Origin: Myxococcales bacterium
GTDB taxonomy: Bacteria; Myxococcota_A; Polyangia; Polyangiales; JADJMO01
Direction of reading: 5' to 3'
NCBI GenBank assembly: GCA_016709545.1
Contig: JADJMO010000027.1
Span: 62,001-126,000 of the forward strand
DNA length: 64,000 nucleotides
Part shown: positions 29,552 to 40,015 of the stretch, piece by piece
Position numbering within the stretch: position 1 is the first letter of the stretch
Layout: the number at the start of each line of letters is the position of its first letter
Notes under the pieces: model-generated
Databases searched by the model: none
Told to the model about the DNA's origin: nothing
The model's input: the letters and a program-made list of their open reading frames with translations, nothing else
Position numbers and translations under genes: made by a program

Positions 29552-30402
29552 AGCTTCTGGATCGCGTCCCAGAACAGGTCACGGATCGCGTCGTGCCCCG
29601 CCGCGTTCGGGTGGATGCAGTCCTTGACGAACCAGGCCTCCGCGCCCGGCACGCCGTGCCCGGCGAACTTGCCGTGCAGATCGAGCACCACGGTGCCGGG
29701 GTGCTTGGCGGCGACGTCGGTCATCACCTTCTGCCAGGGCACGAGCAGCTCCGCCGTCGGCCTGCTCGCGGGCCAGATGCCGAGCGCGCCGCCGCACTTG
29801 GTGCCGGAGGCGAAGGTGAACTTCCCCGTCCCGTCGCTCGGGTCGTAGATGTTGGTCATGAGGACGGTGACCTCGACCCCGGGGCCGAAGCGGTCCTTGG
29901 TGAACAGCTTGCCGAGCGACTCCTCGAGGAACTCCGCGAAGTCCGCGCGGTTCAGGCTGTCGTCGCCGCTCGTGAGGATCTTCGCGAGCGCGGCCTGCAC
30001 GTCGTTGCCGCCGATGGTGATGGTGACGAGCACGGGCCCGTCGAGGCGCATCGGCAGCGTGTCGATCTGGCCACCCAGGTTGGCCGCGGTGGACCCACCC
30101 CTGGACTTCTTCTGCACCTGGATGCCCGGGTACCGCGTCGCGAAATCGCGGCCCTTGTCGGTGGGCCACCGCGCATCGTCGTTCTTGTCGAGCAGGTCGT
30201 AGTAATACGGCGCCTCGCCCCCACGGTCGGAGATCGAGTCGCCGAGGATGACGTGGGTGCGGTAGCTCTTCGCGCCCAAGGCCGAGTCGGAGGCGGCGCC
30301 GGTGTCGACCGCACCGCCGTCGCCGGTGGTGGGCGCGTCCTGGACGTTGCCGCCGCACGCCAGGAACCAGAGCGACACGAGACCGAGGGCAAAGGGACGC
30401 AT
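29548..30402 (-). CDS. SGNH/GDSL-type esterase lipoprotein
   Basis: 284 residues. The signal ends FLAC (Cys 16). After a short stalk come block I ILGDSISDRGG (nucleophile Ser), block III ITIGGNDVQ (oxyanion Gly and Asn) and block V DCIHPNAAGH (catalytic Asp and His). All catalytic SGNH blocks are intact, so hydrolysis of an ester in the periplasm or at the surface is expected. It is convergent with the NtrC-type gene. Confidence 0.85.
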
Positions 30403-30491
30403 TCCGGCAGTCTTGCTCGGATCAGGGAACCTTGCCGAGACGTCCGTTCGCAGCGGCCCTTTTGCATCCGGCGTGAAGTGCGCCGGCGCAG

Positions 30492-31394
30492 TCAGCGAGG
30501 GCGTCGGCGAACCATCCAGGCCATCGACACGCTGGCGAGCGCGAACCATCCGAAGAGCCCGAGTCCACCCCTGTGGATCACGCACCCGCTCGTCGTCGTC
30601 GGGGGAAACGGGTCGCCGCAGTCGCTCGGCGTTCCGTAGTCGGGCCCGGCGTCGGGCAACTCGCGCCTGCACTCGGTGTCCGGAACGGCGGACGGACACG
30701 GGACCTCGACCACGATCTCGGGGGTGGAGAGAGCGGGTCGACCCGCCACCGTGACCCGCGCTGCGACACGCTGGAAGGTGGTCGCGGCCGGGCAGCTCGC
30801 CGTCAACGTGACGAGTCGATCGACGGCCTTGCACTGGCCGGCGGCGGGCCAGTCGCCGCTGCGGCGAACCCCGTCGACGACGACGTCCACGTCGGTCACC
30901 CCCATGAACGGCGCGAGCTCGGCGGAGGCCGTGAACTGGATGGGCACGTACTGACGCCCGATCGGGCGACGCGCCTCGTCGCATGCATACGGGCTGGAGT
31001 CTCCGAAGTAGGGGGGCTGCGCGAGGAGGGTCCCCGCGGTGGTCGGCAAGGGCATCTCCGCCGTCGCCTCGAAGGAGACCTTGCCGGAGCCACAATCCGC
31101 CGACCAGTTGACCGTGTAGATCGCGCCCACGGTGAGCTTCGGCACCTCGAGCACCTGCAGGTCGCCGACGAACGTGACCGTCCGCGAGAGCTCTGTGCCA
31201 TCTGGTGCCAGGAGAGAGACGACCGCCTTCTCGGTCTTGGTGACCGGGATCCCGCCGATGTTCGCGGGGAGCTTGCTCGGGACCGAGACGCTCGCCCGCT
31301 CGGTGCAGGGCGGCCCGAGATCCACGCCGGTCTCGGCCTTCGCGGCGTGGGTGACGAACAGGGTCCCCACCACGATGGCACAGTGGAGTCGCAT
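30492..31394 (-). CDS. Secreted beta protein with MYXO-CTERM-like anchor
   Basis: 300 residues. The N-terminal signal peptide ends near AKA (residue 20). Beta-rich domains with several Cys follow. The C-terminus is tripartite: SGCVIH, a hydrophobic segment LGLFGWFALASVSMAWM, then RRRPR. This Cys-plus-helix-plus-Arg layout is that of MYXO-CTERM sorting tails, which are cleaved and leave proteins on the myxobacterial outer surface. The match is approximate because the Cys lies further from the helix than usual. Confidence 0.65.
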   Translation of the reverse strand: MRLHCAIVVGTLFVTHAAKAETGVDLGPPCTERASVSVPSKLPANIGGIPVTKTEKAVVSLLAPDGTELSRTVTFVGDLQVLEVPKLTVGAIYTVNWSADCGSGKVSFEATAEMPLPTTAGTLLAQPPYFGDSSPYACDEARRPIGRQYVPIQFTASAELAPFMGVTDVDVVVDGVRRSGDWPAAGQCKAVDRLVTLTASCPAATTFQRVAARVTVAGRPALSTPEIVVEVPCPSAVPDTECRRELPDAGPDYGTPSDCGDPFPPTTTSGCVIHRGGLGLFGWFALASVSMAWMVRRRPR

Positions 31395-31436
31395 GCGTGA
31401 TCGCAGAGCACCAAGCGTGCCGGCGCAGGCCCGTGG

Positions 31437-32942
31437 TCAGCGGACGCTGTCGGCGACGTGGCGGGCGAGGTGCCGGGCGAGCGTGTAGACCGAGATCTGC
31501 GGCGGCCCGCCGAGGCTGGTCGGGAACAGTGAGCCGTCCGCCACGAAGAGCCCCGCGAGGTGGTGGTGCCGCCCGCGCGAGTCGACCACCGAGCGCCGAC
31601 GGTCCTCGCCCATGCGCATCGTGCCCATGGGGTGGACCGCGGTGAGCGGCACCGAGTGCGGCCGCGCGAAGTCGAGGTCGATCGCGGCGAGGTCCTTCTT
31701 GTTGCGTACGATCAGCGGTCGCACCGCGGGGACGTGCACCTCCTTCGCACCGGCTGCGAGCAGGATCTCGGCGCCGGCCCGCAGGCCCCTGGCGAGCTGG
31801 GCGCGGTCGCGCGGCTCCATCGCGTAGGCGATGCGCGGCTTGCCCTCCGGCGAAGCGGTCACGCGCCCCTCGGTCTCGTCGTGGACCATCGCGGTGAGCA
31901 CCGCCATGCGCCGGTAGAGGCGCATGGCGCGCATGTGGTCGGCGCCGAACCCCGGCATGAGGGAGGCCGTGCCGATGGGGTGCGCGAACGCGGTGGTGAT
32001 CCACACGCGCTTGTCGCTGCCCTCGGCGAAGTCGAGGTGCTCGGTGCACTCCCAGCTCTGCGGGATGCCCTGCCAGCCGTCGACGGCGTCGTCGAACACA
32101 CCGGCCACCGCGCCGCCGGGGTGGATGCGCAGGCCCCGCCCGATCTGGTCGAACGGGTCGGGGACGCCGCTCACGAGCGCGAGCGCCGCGCTGCCCGTCG
32201 CGCTGGCCGACAGCACCACCGCGCGGGCCTTGATGCGCACGAGCTTGCCGGTGACCGTCTGCGCGAGCACGCCGGAGACGCGGCGCCCGTCGTGCAGGAT
32301 GCGGAGCACCTTGGTGTCGCTGAGGACGGTCGCGCCGCGCGCCATGGCCTCGGGGAGCAACACCTTGCGCGCGTTCTGCTTGGCGTCGTAGGCGCACCCG
32401 AGCTCGCAGAACCCGCTGCGCATGCACCCCACGCGGTTGTGCGAGAGCGCCCCGCCACGCCAGCCGAGAGCGGCGAGCCCGCGACGGAGGGCGTCGTTGT
32501 TCTTGTTGATCGCGTCGTCGGGAATCGTGCTCACCGAGAGGTCGCGCTCCACCTCGGCGAACACGGGGGCGAGGTCGCTCGGCTTGCACCCGACGACGCC
32601 GTGGCGCTGCGTCCAGAGGTCGAGGATCGCGTCGGGCGCGCGCTTGCAGAGGTTGGTGTTGTGGATCGTCGAGCCGCCGACGCCGCGGCCCTGCAGGACC
32701 GTGATCGCGAGGTCGGTGGTCATGCGCCCGCCGCGGTCCTGGAACAAGATCGGCAGCATGGTGTCCTCGCGCTGGTCGAAATCGGCCGGGGTGTGATCGC
32801 CCCCCTCTTCGACCGCGATCACGCTCTTGCCCGCGCGGGCGAGCTCGCGCGTGGCCATCGACCCGCCGGCGCCGGTGCCCACGACCACGACGTCGTGCTC
32901 GAGCACGGTGTCGGCGACCAGCGTGCGGCCGGAGACGATCAC
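31437..32942 (-). CDS. GMC-family oxidoreductase
   Basis: 501 residues. FAD binding uses VVVGTGAGGSMATRELARAG with EEGG, and the GMC signature GRGVGGSTIHNTNLC follows. The C-terminal SVPLTAVHPMGTMRMG and DGSLFPTSLGGPPQISVYTLA supply the catalytic His region. It oxidises an alcohol or sugar. The start GTG at 32942 overlaps the stop of the Tat-exported partner gene (GTGA). That pairing is like flavoprotein and small subunits of gluconate- or sorbitol-type dehydrogenases; no cytochrome subunit gene is adjacent. Confidence 0.9.
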   Translation of the reverse strand: MIVSGRTLVADTVLEHDVVVVGTGAGGSMATRELARAGKSVIAVEEGGDHTPADFDQREDTMLPILFQDRGGRMTTDLAITVLQGRGVGGSTIHNTNLCKRAPDAILDLWTQRHGVVGCKPSDLAPVFAEVERDLSVSTIPDDAINKNNDALRRGLAALGWRGGALSHNRVGCMRSGFCELGCAYDAKQNARKVLLPEAMARGATVLSDTKVLRILHDGRRVSGVLAQTVTGKLVRIKARAVVLSASATGSAALALVSGVPDPFDQIGRGLRIHPGGAVAGVFDDAVDGWQGIPQSWECTEHLDFAEGSDKRVWITTAFAHPIGTASLMPGFGADHMRAMRLYRRMAVLTAMVHDETEGRVTASPEGKPRIAYAMEPRDRAQLARGLRAGAEILLAAGAKEVHVPAVRPLIVRNKKDLAAIDLDFARPHSVPLTAVHPMGTMRMGEDRRRSVVDSRGRHHHLAGLFVADGSLFPTSLGGPPQISVYTLARHLARHVADSVR

Positions 32943-33526
32943 GTCGCGCCCCGGTAGCGGAGCGGCACCCAGCCTTCGGTCGGGCGGCCCTTCTTCGGGC
33001 CGTCGTAGCCGAGCACGCCCCAGGTGCGCGGGTCGCGGTAATAGCCCATCATGAAGAGCGACTTGCACCCCGTGAACGCCCCCTGCAGCAGCGCGGAGGC
33101 GGAGCCGGCCAGCGAGCGCAGCACGTCGTCCTGCGCGGCCGGCGAGAGCAGAGAGAAGCGGTGCAGGTGCCCGCAGCTCATCGGGTAGGCGTGCTCGAGC
33201 ATGCCGAAGAGGGCGAGGCACTCGCGGCGCACCTCGGCGTCGGACTCGGCGAGGAACTGGTCGACGAACTCGCTGACCCCGACCTCGAGCGGGGTCGGCG
33301 GCGCGCCGGGCGAATCGTAGGGCACGTCGGCCGCGCAGAAGCGGGCGGCGAGCGCGTCGACGACGACGAGCTGCCACGGCGCGAGGCAACGCAGCTTGGC
33401 GGCGCGCGCGGGGTCGACCACGTAGCCGCTCGCGCGCACGAACGCGGCGACGCCGGCGCCGGACAGGGTGGCGAGGGCCAGGCCGGCGCGGGCGGTGCGC
33501 GAGAGGAAGTTCCGGCGCGTCGTCAC
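32939..33526 (-). CDS. Tat-exported small subunit, gluconate 2-dehydrogenase gamma type
   Basis: 195 residues from the GTG at 33526. The N-terminus TTRRNFLSRTARAG is a clear twin-arginine signal, so the protein is folded with its partner before export. The body contains LFGMLEHAYP, LSPAAQDDVLRSLAG and FMMGYYRDPRTWGVLGYDGP, the pattern of the gluconate 2-dehydrogenase subunit 3 family. It probably escorts the GMC flavoprotein, which has no signal of its own, through Tat. The stop overlaps the GMC start. Confidence 0.85.
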   Translation of the reverse strand: MTTRRNFLSRTARAGLALATLSGAGVAAFVRASGYVVDPARAAKLRCLAPWQLVVVDALAARFCAADVPYDSPGAPPTPLEVGVSEFVDQFLAESDAEVRRECLALFGMLEHAYPMSCGHLHRFSLLSPAAQDDVLRSLAGSASALLQGAFTGCKSLFMMGYYRDPRTWGVLGYDGPKKGRPTEGWVPLRYRGAT

Positions 33527-33780
33527 GGGCGCATGCAAGCGGGGTGGCGGGCCGGCTGCAACCGTCGACGGAACGACGGCCGGCCGCCATCGTCGGTATG
33601 TCTGACGGAGGCTGAAGCGAGCGTAAGCAAGCCGAAGCATTTCGCACTCTCTGAGGACGTCGCGACGGTGCCTGGACCGCTCCGCTCCCGTGAGTGTCCC
33701 CGCTCGAGCTTGTCGGACCCGGAGTCCGTACCGTCCAACCCTGCCTTGACATCCATCGCCTACGATATACGCTCATTCAA

Positions 33781-34461
33781 ATGGCGAAGCGTACCGCCCA
33801 GCTAGAGCTCCCGCGTACCCGTGGGTGGGGTGGGCGTCGTCGGGGCGCCGGCCGCAAGCGCCTCGCACCGCGGCCGCTCGTTCCCCACCGTCCGCGACCG
33901 CCGCACGTGGGCTGGGCGCCGGTGCACCTCACGCTGCGGTGCATGTCTGGGATCCCCTCGCTCCGCTCGATGGAGGTGTTCCCGGCGGTCGTCGCTGCGC
34001 TCCGCGCGGTGCAGGGCCCGCGCTTTCGCGTGGTGCACTTCTCGGTGCAGGACAACCACGTGCATCTGGTGGTCGAAGCGAACGATTCTGCGGCTCTACG
34101 CAAGGGGGCGCGCTCGCTCGGCGTTCGCCTCGCTCGCGCGGTGAACCGCGCCTGCGGCCGCAAGGGCCGCGTGCTCGACGACCGCTACCACACCCGCTCG
34201 CTCCGCACGCCGCGCGAGGTCCGCTTTGCGCTCGCCTACGTGCTCTTCAACTTCAAGAAGCACCAGGTCCGCGTGCCCACGCGGCTCGATCCGTGTTCGT
34301 CGGCGCCGTGGTGCGACGGCCTGCGCGACCGTCGGCCCGCCGCGCTCGAGGACGCCCCCGTCGTCGCGCCCCACACCTGGCTCGCCCGGCTCGCCTGGCG
34401 GCGACACGGCCTGCTCTCGCCCGACGAGCACCCCGCGGAGGCCCTGGGCCGAGCAAGGTGA
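33781..34461 (+). CDS. REP-associated tyrosine transposase-like protein
   Basis: 226 residues. The domain follows an Arg/Gly-rich N-terminus: VHLTLRCM, then VVHFSVQDNHVHLVVEA with the HUH-type His pair (HVH), then KGRVLDDRYHTRSL and VLFNFKKH. These are hallmarks of Y1 transposases domesticated as REP-associated enzymes, which nick single-stranded REP hairpins. The exact catalytic Tyr is not assigned; Y in DDRYHTR or AYVLFNF is a candidate. No IS200-type terminal hairpins are obvious at its edges. REP-like repeats occur at 42511-42709. Confidence 0.8.
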   Translation: MAKRTAQLELPRTRGWGGRRRGAGRKRLAPRPLVPHRPRPPHVGWAPVHLTLRCMSGIPSLRSMEVFPAVVAALRAVQGPRFRVVHFSVQDNHVHLVVEANDSAALRKGARSLGVRLARAVNRACGRKGRVLDDRYHTRSLRTPREVRFALAYVLFNFKKHQVRVPTRLDPCSSAPWCDGLRDRRPAALEDAPVVAPHTWLARLAWRRHGLLSPDEHPAEALGRAR

Positions 34462-34465
34462 TTGC

Positions 34466-36442
34466 TCACGGCCGGCAGGTGGTGGGCGCCGCGAGCCCAG
34501 CCAGCCCGAACGCGCGGCACCACAGCTCGGGCTTCGACTTCTGCTCCGCCACGAGCGCGAGCAAGGCCTGCTCGCCCGCGCGGCCTTCGCGGATCGCGAG
34601 CGCGGCGCCGAGGATGCGGGCCTGCGCGCGCACCCGTGACAGACCGTGGACAGCCGCGCGACCGCGGGATCGGCGCGCGCCAGGTCGCCGAGAGAGAGCA
34701 GCCAGGAAGCGCGATTGACCAGCGCTGGCACCCGCTCCGGATCCAGCCGGAGCGCCTCGTCCACGTCGCCCAGCGCACCCACGAGCTCGCCGCGAGAGGC
34801 GCGCGCGACCGCGCGGTTGTTCCAGAGTGCCGGCAGCGAAGGGTCGAGCCCGAGCGCGAGCGAGGCGAGCACCTCGGCCTGCACGAAGTCGCCGCTCGCG
34901 ATCGTGGCGCCGATCGGCCCGAGGTGCGCCTGCGCGAGGACCCACCGCGAGAGCGGCGGAAGCCCGTCGGCGCTCAGCGCGCGGTCGAGCGCGGACAGCC
35001 GCGTGTGCGCGTCGGCGCGCCGTGGCCCCGAGACCTCGAGCAGCGGCAGCGCGGCCGGCGTCACCGTCACCGCGAACGGGTAGCCCTTGTCCCCGCCTTG
35101 CACGAACACCGGGCGATCGCGGCGGATCAGCGCGCCGTCGAGGTCTTCGCGCACCTTGCCGAGGCGCGCGGCGAGGTAGGTCGCGCGGTCGGCGAACGGT
35201 CGCGGCAGCACACCGACGTCGGGGCGCGCGCCCTCCACGAGCTGCGCGTAGAGCAGGCCGCCGCAGCTGTCGTCGCCGTCGCACACGACCAGCGCGCGCG
35301 GAGGCAGCCGGGAGAGCGCGCCGGGCACCGTGAAGAGCCGCGCCACGAGCGCGCCCTCGTCCCCGGTGAGCTCAGGGGCCGCGCGGGCCACGACCCCGAG
35401 CGTGCACGCGACGGTCAACGCGAGCGCGAGCGGCAGCGCGCGCGAGAGCTCGAGGAGGACGAGCCCGGCGAGCGCTGCGAGGCCGAGCAGCGCCACGTGC
35501 CCCACCTGTCGGTCGGCGATCCCCATCGGGTTCACCTTCACCGCGTAGGCCGCGTCGGCGAGCACCGCGACCGCGAGCAGGCGCGGCCCCCGGCCCCGGA
35601 CCAGGCCGAGCGCGAGCCCGATCACCCCGAGCGAGAGCAGCGGCACGCCGAGGTCGAGCAGCGTCGCGGCCGTACGCGAGGGCGTCCGCGAGGAGGTGCC
35701 CGTGCGTGCGCTCCGCGAACGTGGCCCGCAGGTCGCTCGCCCAGAAGTGCCGATGGAACGCGCCGACCGTGCGCGGATCGCCCCACGAGAGCGAAGGCAA
35801 CCGCGCGGCGGCGACCGGCACGTAGAGCACGAGCCCCGCCGTCGAGAGCCCCCCGACCACGAACGGCGCGAGGCCGCGCACGCCGCGCGCGAGGGCCCGG
35901 ACGACCGCGCCGACCACGAGCAGCGGCACGAGGAGCCGCGCCGTCGGGTGGGCGGCGAGTGACAGCCCGACGAGCGCCCCGAGCAGCGTCGCGCGGTGAG
36001 GCGCCTCGTGGGCGATCGCGAGGGTGATCGCGAAGAGGAGCAGCGTGGGCGCGTAGACCTCGGTCATCGTCGCCGCCCGGAGCAACGTGGGCGCGAGCAC
36101 GGCCGCGCCGATCCCGACCCCCACCGCGAGCTCGGCGCTCCGACGCTGCACCCGCGCGGCCGAGGAGACCACGCGGGCGAGCAGCGCGGCCGCGAGCGCC
36201 GTGCACAGCGCCATCACGAGTCCGTGGCGGAACACGATGGTCCCGACCGGCAGCGCGGAGCCGAGCCCTTCGAGCAGGAGACAGAGCGGAGAGCCCGTCG
36301 GGTGCGAGACCCCGAGCACCCACGAGGCCGCGGTGAGCTCGCCCGTGTCGCGCGGCCCGACGTCGACGGGCACCCGCGCCATCAGGACGACGAGCGCGAC
36401 GACGAACGCGACCTCGGGCCCCCCGATCCGCGGCCGCGCCAC
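34466..36442 (-). CDS. DUF2723 glycosyltransferase-like membrane protein with TPR region, frameshifted
   Basis: About 658 residues when shifts near 35665 and 34640 are corrected. The N-terminus RDTGELTAASWVLGVSHPTGSPL is the DUF2723 signature, in which the acidic residue of DTGEL sits where protein O-mannosyltransferase-like enzymes keep theirs. Eight to ten membrane helices reach about residue 360. A periplasmic region follows (CDGDDSCGGLLYAQLV), then TPR-like repeats (ALWNNRAVARASRGELVGAL). The start is a GTG 3 bp after the NtrC-type gene's stop. It probably transfers a lipid-linked sugar to a protein or glycan. Confidence 0.75.
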
Positions 36443-36445
36443 CGG

Positions 36446-37877
36446 TCAGTCGTCTCCGTGCCGCCGCAGCACCCGCCGGAAGTTCGAGCGGTCGAGGCCC
36501 GCCTTGCGCGCGGCCTCGCTCACGTTGCCCTGCGCCCGCGAGAGCAGCGCGGCCCCGTAGGCGCGGTCGAAGTCGCGGACGATGCGTCGCTTGGCCTCCG
36601 GGTACGGCAGATCGGCGAGACCCAGCACGAGCGAGTCCAGCGCCGACTCGAGCGTGACCGAGTTGACCGGGGCCACCCGGGCGAGGGCGCGCAGCCCACC
36701 CGTCACCGCGTCGGGCAACTCGGCCTTGGTGATCTCGTCGGAGGTGGCGAGCACCACCGCCCGCTCCATCGCGTTCTCGAGCTGTCGGATGTTGCCGGGC
36801 CACTCGTACGCCGTGAGCGCCTCGATGGCCTCGATGGAGATGCGCGCGATGTTCTTGCCGGCGCGCTGCGTGAACTTCCGGAGGAAGTGCTGCGCGAGCA
36901 GGGGGACGTCGTCGCGACGATCGCGCAGGGCCGGCAGGTCGATGGCGATGACGTTGAGGCGGTAGTAGAGGTCTTCGCGGAACGCGCCGCTCTCGATCTT
37001 TCGCGGAGATCGACGTTGGTGGCGGCGATCACGCGCACGTCGACCACCTTGGTGTCGTTGGAGCCGACGCGCTTGATCTCGCCCTCCTGAGAGGGCGCAG
37101 CAGCTTGACCTGCGCGGCGAGCGAGAGATCGCCCACCTCGTCGAGGAACAGAGTGCCTTTGTCCGCGGCCTCGAAGAGACCCGCGCGCGCCGACATGGCG
37201 CTGGTGAACGCGCCGCGCACGTGGCCGAAGAGCTCGCTCTCGATGAGCGTGTCGGGGATGGAGGAGCAGTTCACCGCGACGAACGGGCGCACCTTGCGCG
37301 GGCTCTTGTCGTGGATGGCGCGCGCGACGAGCTCCTTGCCGGTGCCGCTCTCGCCGAGGACCAGCACGGTGGACGAGGCCGAGGCGACGCCCTCGATCAG
37401 CCGGTAGACCTCGCGCATCGGCGGGCTCGAGCCGATGAGGGTGGTGCCGGCGACGCTGCTGCGATCGAGCTCCTCCTCGAGGCGCCGGGTGCGGGTGATG
37501 AGGCGACGCCGCTCGGCGGCCTTGGCCACGGTGAGCGCGACCGCGTCGAACGAAGGGAATGGCTTGGCGAGGAAGTCGTAGGCGCCCGCGCGCACCGCCG
37601 TGACCGCGTCCTCGATGCGGGAGTAGGCGGTCATGATCACGCACTCGACGTCGGGCCTTCGCGCCTTGGTCTCCTTGAGCACCTCGAGGCCCGAGACGCC
37701 GGGCATCATGAGATCGACCAGCATGACGTCCGGGTCGTTCTTCTCGAGGTGGGCGAGCGCCTGCGTGCCGTCCTCGAGCTGCGTGACCTCGAACCCCTTC
37801 TGGGCCAGCGTGCGCGCGATCGTGCGACGGAGCGTGGGCTCGTCGTCGACCACCACCACCCGCGGCGCGTCGCTCAT
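36446..37877 (-). CDS. NtrC-like response regulator with GAFTSA loop, frameshifted
   Basis: 477 residues when two missing bases, near 37095 and 37003, are restored. The receiver has D55 in VMLVDLMMPG. The AAA+ domain has GESGTGKE (175-182). The sigma54-contact loop reads GAFTSA (222-227) instead of GAFTGA. The C-terminal Fis-type helix-turn-helix is NVSEAARKAGLDRSNFRR. The altered loop may weaken or abolish sigma54 contact, though such variants can stay active. It sits between the REC-GGDEF gene (22 bp upstream) and the DUF2723 gene, probably one operon. Confidence 0.85.
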
Positions 37878-37899
37878 CGACCTCGGATGATAGTCGACC

Positions 37900-39072
37900 T
37901 CACTCCTTGCGCCGACCGATCTCGACGATCTTCGGCGAAGGAATCGGGGAGTCGCCGATCCGACGGGCGGCCATGATGCCGGAGTTGGAGGGGGGCCGCG
38001 CGGCGCGCGCCTCGGCCGGCTCCTCGGCCGAAGGGGGGGGCTCGCTCGCCCGGCCGAGGCCCGGGGGCGAGTAGATGTAGCCCTGGTGCTGGAACACGCA
38101 GATGCGATCGCCGCCGTCGCGCTTGGAGCGGAGCAGCGAGGCCTCGGCGGCGCGCAGCAGCTGGTCCTTGCCCCGCACGTCGCGGCTCGGGAACAGCGAC
38201 ACGCCGATCGACACCGTGACGCGCGCGGTGCCCCCCGGATACACGAAGCCGAGCGCCTGCACGTCGCGGAACAGGCGGTCGGCGGCGGCGAGCGCGCCGG
38301 CGAAGTGGGTGGAGGGCAGCACCACCAGGAACTCGTCGCCGCCGTAGCGGGCGACGACGTCGATGTCGCGGAGGGCGGCGCGGAGGGCGCGGCCGATCTC
38401 GCGCACGATGGTGTCGCCGAACGCGCGGCCCTGCGCCTCGTTCCACTGGCGGAGGCCGTCGATGTCGAGCAGCAGGCACGCGAGCGGATCGTGGTGGCGC
38501 TCGCTGCGCTTGAACTCCTCGGCGAGCCGCGTGCCGAGGTGACGGAAGTTGTAGAGCCCGGTGAGCTCGTCGTGCGCGCTGATCTCCTCGAGCCGCGCGC
38601 GCGCCGCCGCCACCTCGTCGTGCAGCCGCTTGAGGCGCAGCATGGCCGCGACGCGGGTCCCGAGCTCGCGCTCGTCGATCGGCTTGCCGAGGTAGTCGTC
38701 GGCGCCCACGCGCAGGCCCTCGACGCGGCTCGCGCTGTCGGTGCGCATCGACATGAGCACGACGGGGAGGAACCCCGCGCCGGGCATCGCCTTGATCACG
38801 CGACACGCCTCGAGCCCGTTGATGCGCGGCATCAGCACGTCGAGCAGCAACACGTCGAGCCCGCCACGGCCCGCGCGGGTGACCGCCGCCTCGCCGTGCG
38901 CGACGACCTCGACCTCGTGCCCGAGTCGACGTAACACTTCGGCGAGGTGCCCCGCGGTGATCGCGTCGTCGTCGGCCAGGAGAATGCGACCGCCCGTCGC
39001 CGGTGGAGCACCGGCAGCGGGAGCGTCGGAGGACGTGGGGCCAGAGGCCGGCGAAGATCGCGGCGGATCCAC
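37900..39072 (-). CDS. Response regulator diguanylate cyclase (REC-GGDEF)
   Basis: 390 residues. The receiver domain has D78 (LLLDVLMPRING) and K130. The GGDEF domain has an intact GGDEF (244-248) and the feedback-inhibition motif RDID (235-238), so c-di-GMP synthesis should be phosphorylation-controlled and product-limited. A proline-rich tail of 70 residues follows. The start is a GTG at 39072; the first 25 residues are low-complexity. It lies 22 bp upstream of the second NtrC-type regulator and is divergent from the alpha/beta hydrolase gene. Confidence 0.9.
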   Translation of the reverse strand: MDPPRSSPASGPTSSDAPAAGAPPATGGRILLADDDAITAGHLAEVLRRLGHEVEVVAHGEAAVTRAGRGGLDVLLLDVLMPRINGLEACRVIKAMPGAGFLPVVLMSMRTDSASRVEGLRVGADDYLGKPIDERELGTRVAAMLRLKRLHDEVAAARARLEEISAHDELTGLYNFRHLGTRLAEEFKRSERHHDPLACLLLDIDGLRQWNEAQGRAFGDTIVREIGRALRAALRDIDVVARYGGDEFLVVLPSTHFAGALAAADRLFRDVQALGFVYPGGTARVTVSIGVSLFPSRDVRGKDQLLRAAEASLLRSKRDGGDRICVFQHQGYIYSPPGLGRASEPPPSAEEPAEARAARPPSNSGIMAARRIGDSPIPSPKIVEIGRRKE

Positions 39073-39118
39073 TGTCGACAGCCTGCCGTTGTTCCGGCAT
39101 TAGGGCAAGCAACCGACG

Positions 39119-40003
39119 ATGAGTGACGAGACTTACGCCTACGGAGCAGATGGTACGCGCCTCTATGTCCGCAGGAGGCCGGGTGGCGAAGACGGCGCCC
39201 AGGTGATCCTCTCGGACGGCGTGGCCTGCGAGGGCTTCGTCTGGCGATACCTATGGGACGAATTGCCTAGCATCCTCGGCCCTTCGGCCTCGCCGCACGT
39301 GGCGCACCACCACTACCGCGGCCACGGGCGCAGCTCGGCTCCCGTCGATCCGGAGCGCCTCTCCGTCGTCGACTTCGCCCGGGACCTCGACGCCATCCGC
39401 ACGTTCCTCGGCGACCCGCCCCGCACCGTGCTCGTGGGCCACTCGTTCGGGGTGCAGGTGTCGCTCGAGGCCTACCGGCTGCGGCCGGAGGGCATCGCCG
39501 GCCTGATCCTCATCTGCGGCGCGCCGGGCAAGGTCACCCAGACGTTCAAGAACACGACGGTGCTCGCCGACGTGCTGCCGAAGGTGATCGCCTGGGCCGA
39601 GCAGCACCCGGCGATCGTCCGCGCGCTCTGGGCGCGCACGCCGATCGATCTGTCGATGAAGGTGGCCTACCTGCTCGGCGAGGTCGACGCGAAGTCGATG
39701 CGCCCGGACGACTTCCGCCCGTACCTCGAGCACATCACCCACCTCGATCCGACGATGTTCTTCAAGATCCTCCGCGGCGCCGGCGAGCACTCGGCGGAGG
39801 ATCTGCTCCCCGAGATCAAGGTGCCCGTGCTGGTCGTCGCCGCCGAGCGCGACACGTTCACGCCCCCCGAGCTCGCGGTGAAGATGGCCCAGGCGATCCC
39901 CCAGGGCGAGCTCTTGATGCTCGAGGGCGGCACCCACGCGGCGCCCATCGAGCAGCCCGAGCGCGTGCGCGAGGCCATCGCGGCCTTCCTCCGCAAGCTC
40001 TGA
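39119..40003 (+). CDS. Alpha/beta hydrolase
   Basis: 294 residues, no signal. The nucleophile elbow is GHSFG; the acid is in AAERDTFTPPE and the His in GGTHAAPIEQP. HHHYRGHGRSS provides the oxyanion-side loop. The cap region (FKNTTVLADVLPKVIAWAEQ) is short and helical. The substrate cannot be predicted. It lies 12 bp upstream of a small zinc-binding protein gene on the same strand. Confidence 0.88.
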   Translation: MSDETYAYGADGTRLYVRRRPGGEDGAQVILSDGVACEGFVWRYLWDELPSILGPSASPHVAHHHYRGHGRSSAPVDPERLSVVDFARDLDAIRTFLGDPPRTVLVGHSFGVQVSLEAYRLRPEGIAGLILICGAPGKVTQTFKNTTVLADVLPKVIAWAEQHPAIVRALWARTPIDLSMKVAYLLGEVDAKSMRPDDFRPYLEHITHLDPTMFFKILRGAGEHSAEDLLPEIKVPVLVVAAERDTFTPPELAVKMAQAIPQGELLMLEGGTHAAPIEQPERVREAIAAFLRKL

Positions 40004-40015
40004 TATTCTCGGCGC

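Noticed and set aside
33746..33773. TTGACA before the transposase gene as a promoter
   Set aside because: No acceptable -10 lies at 16-18 bp; TACGCT at 16 bp matches only half of the consensus.
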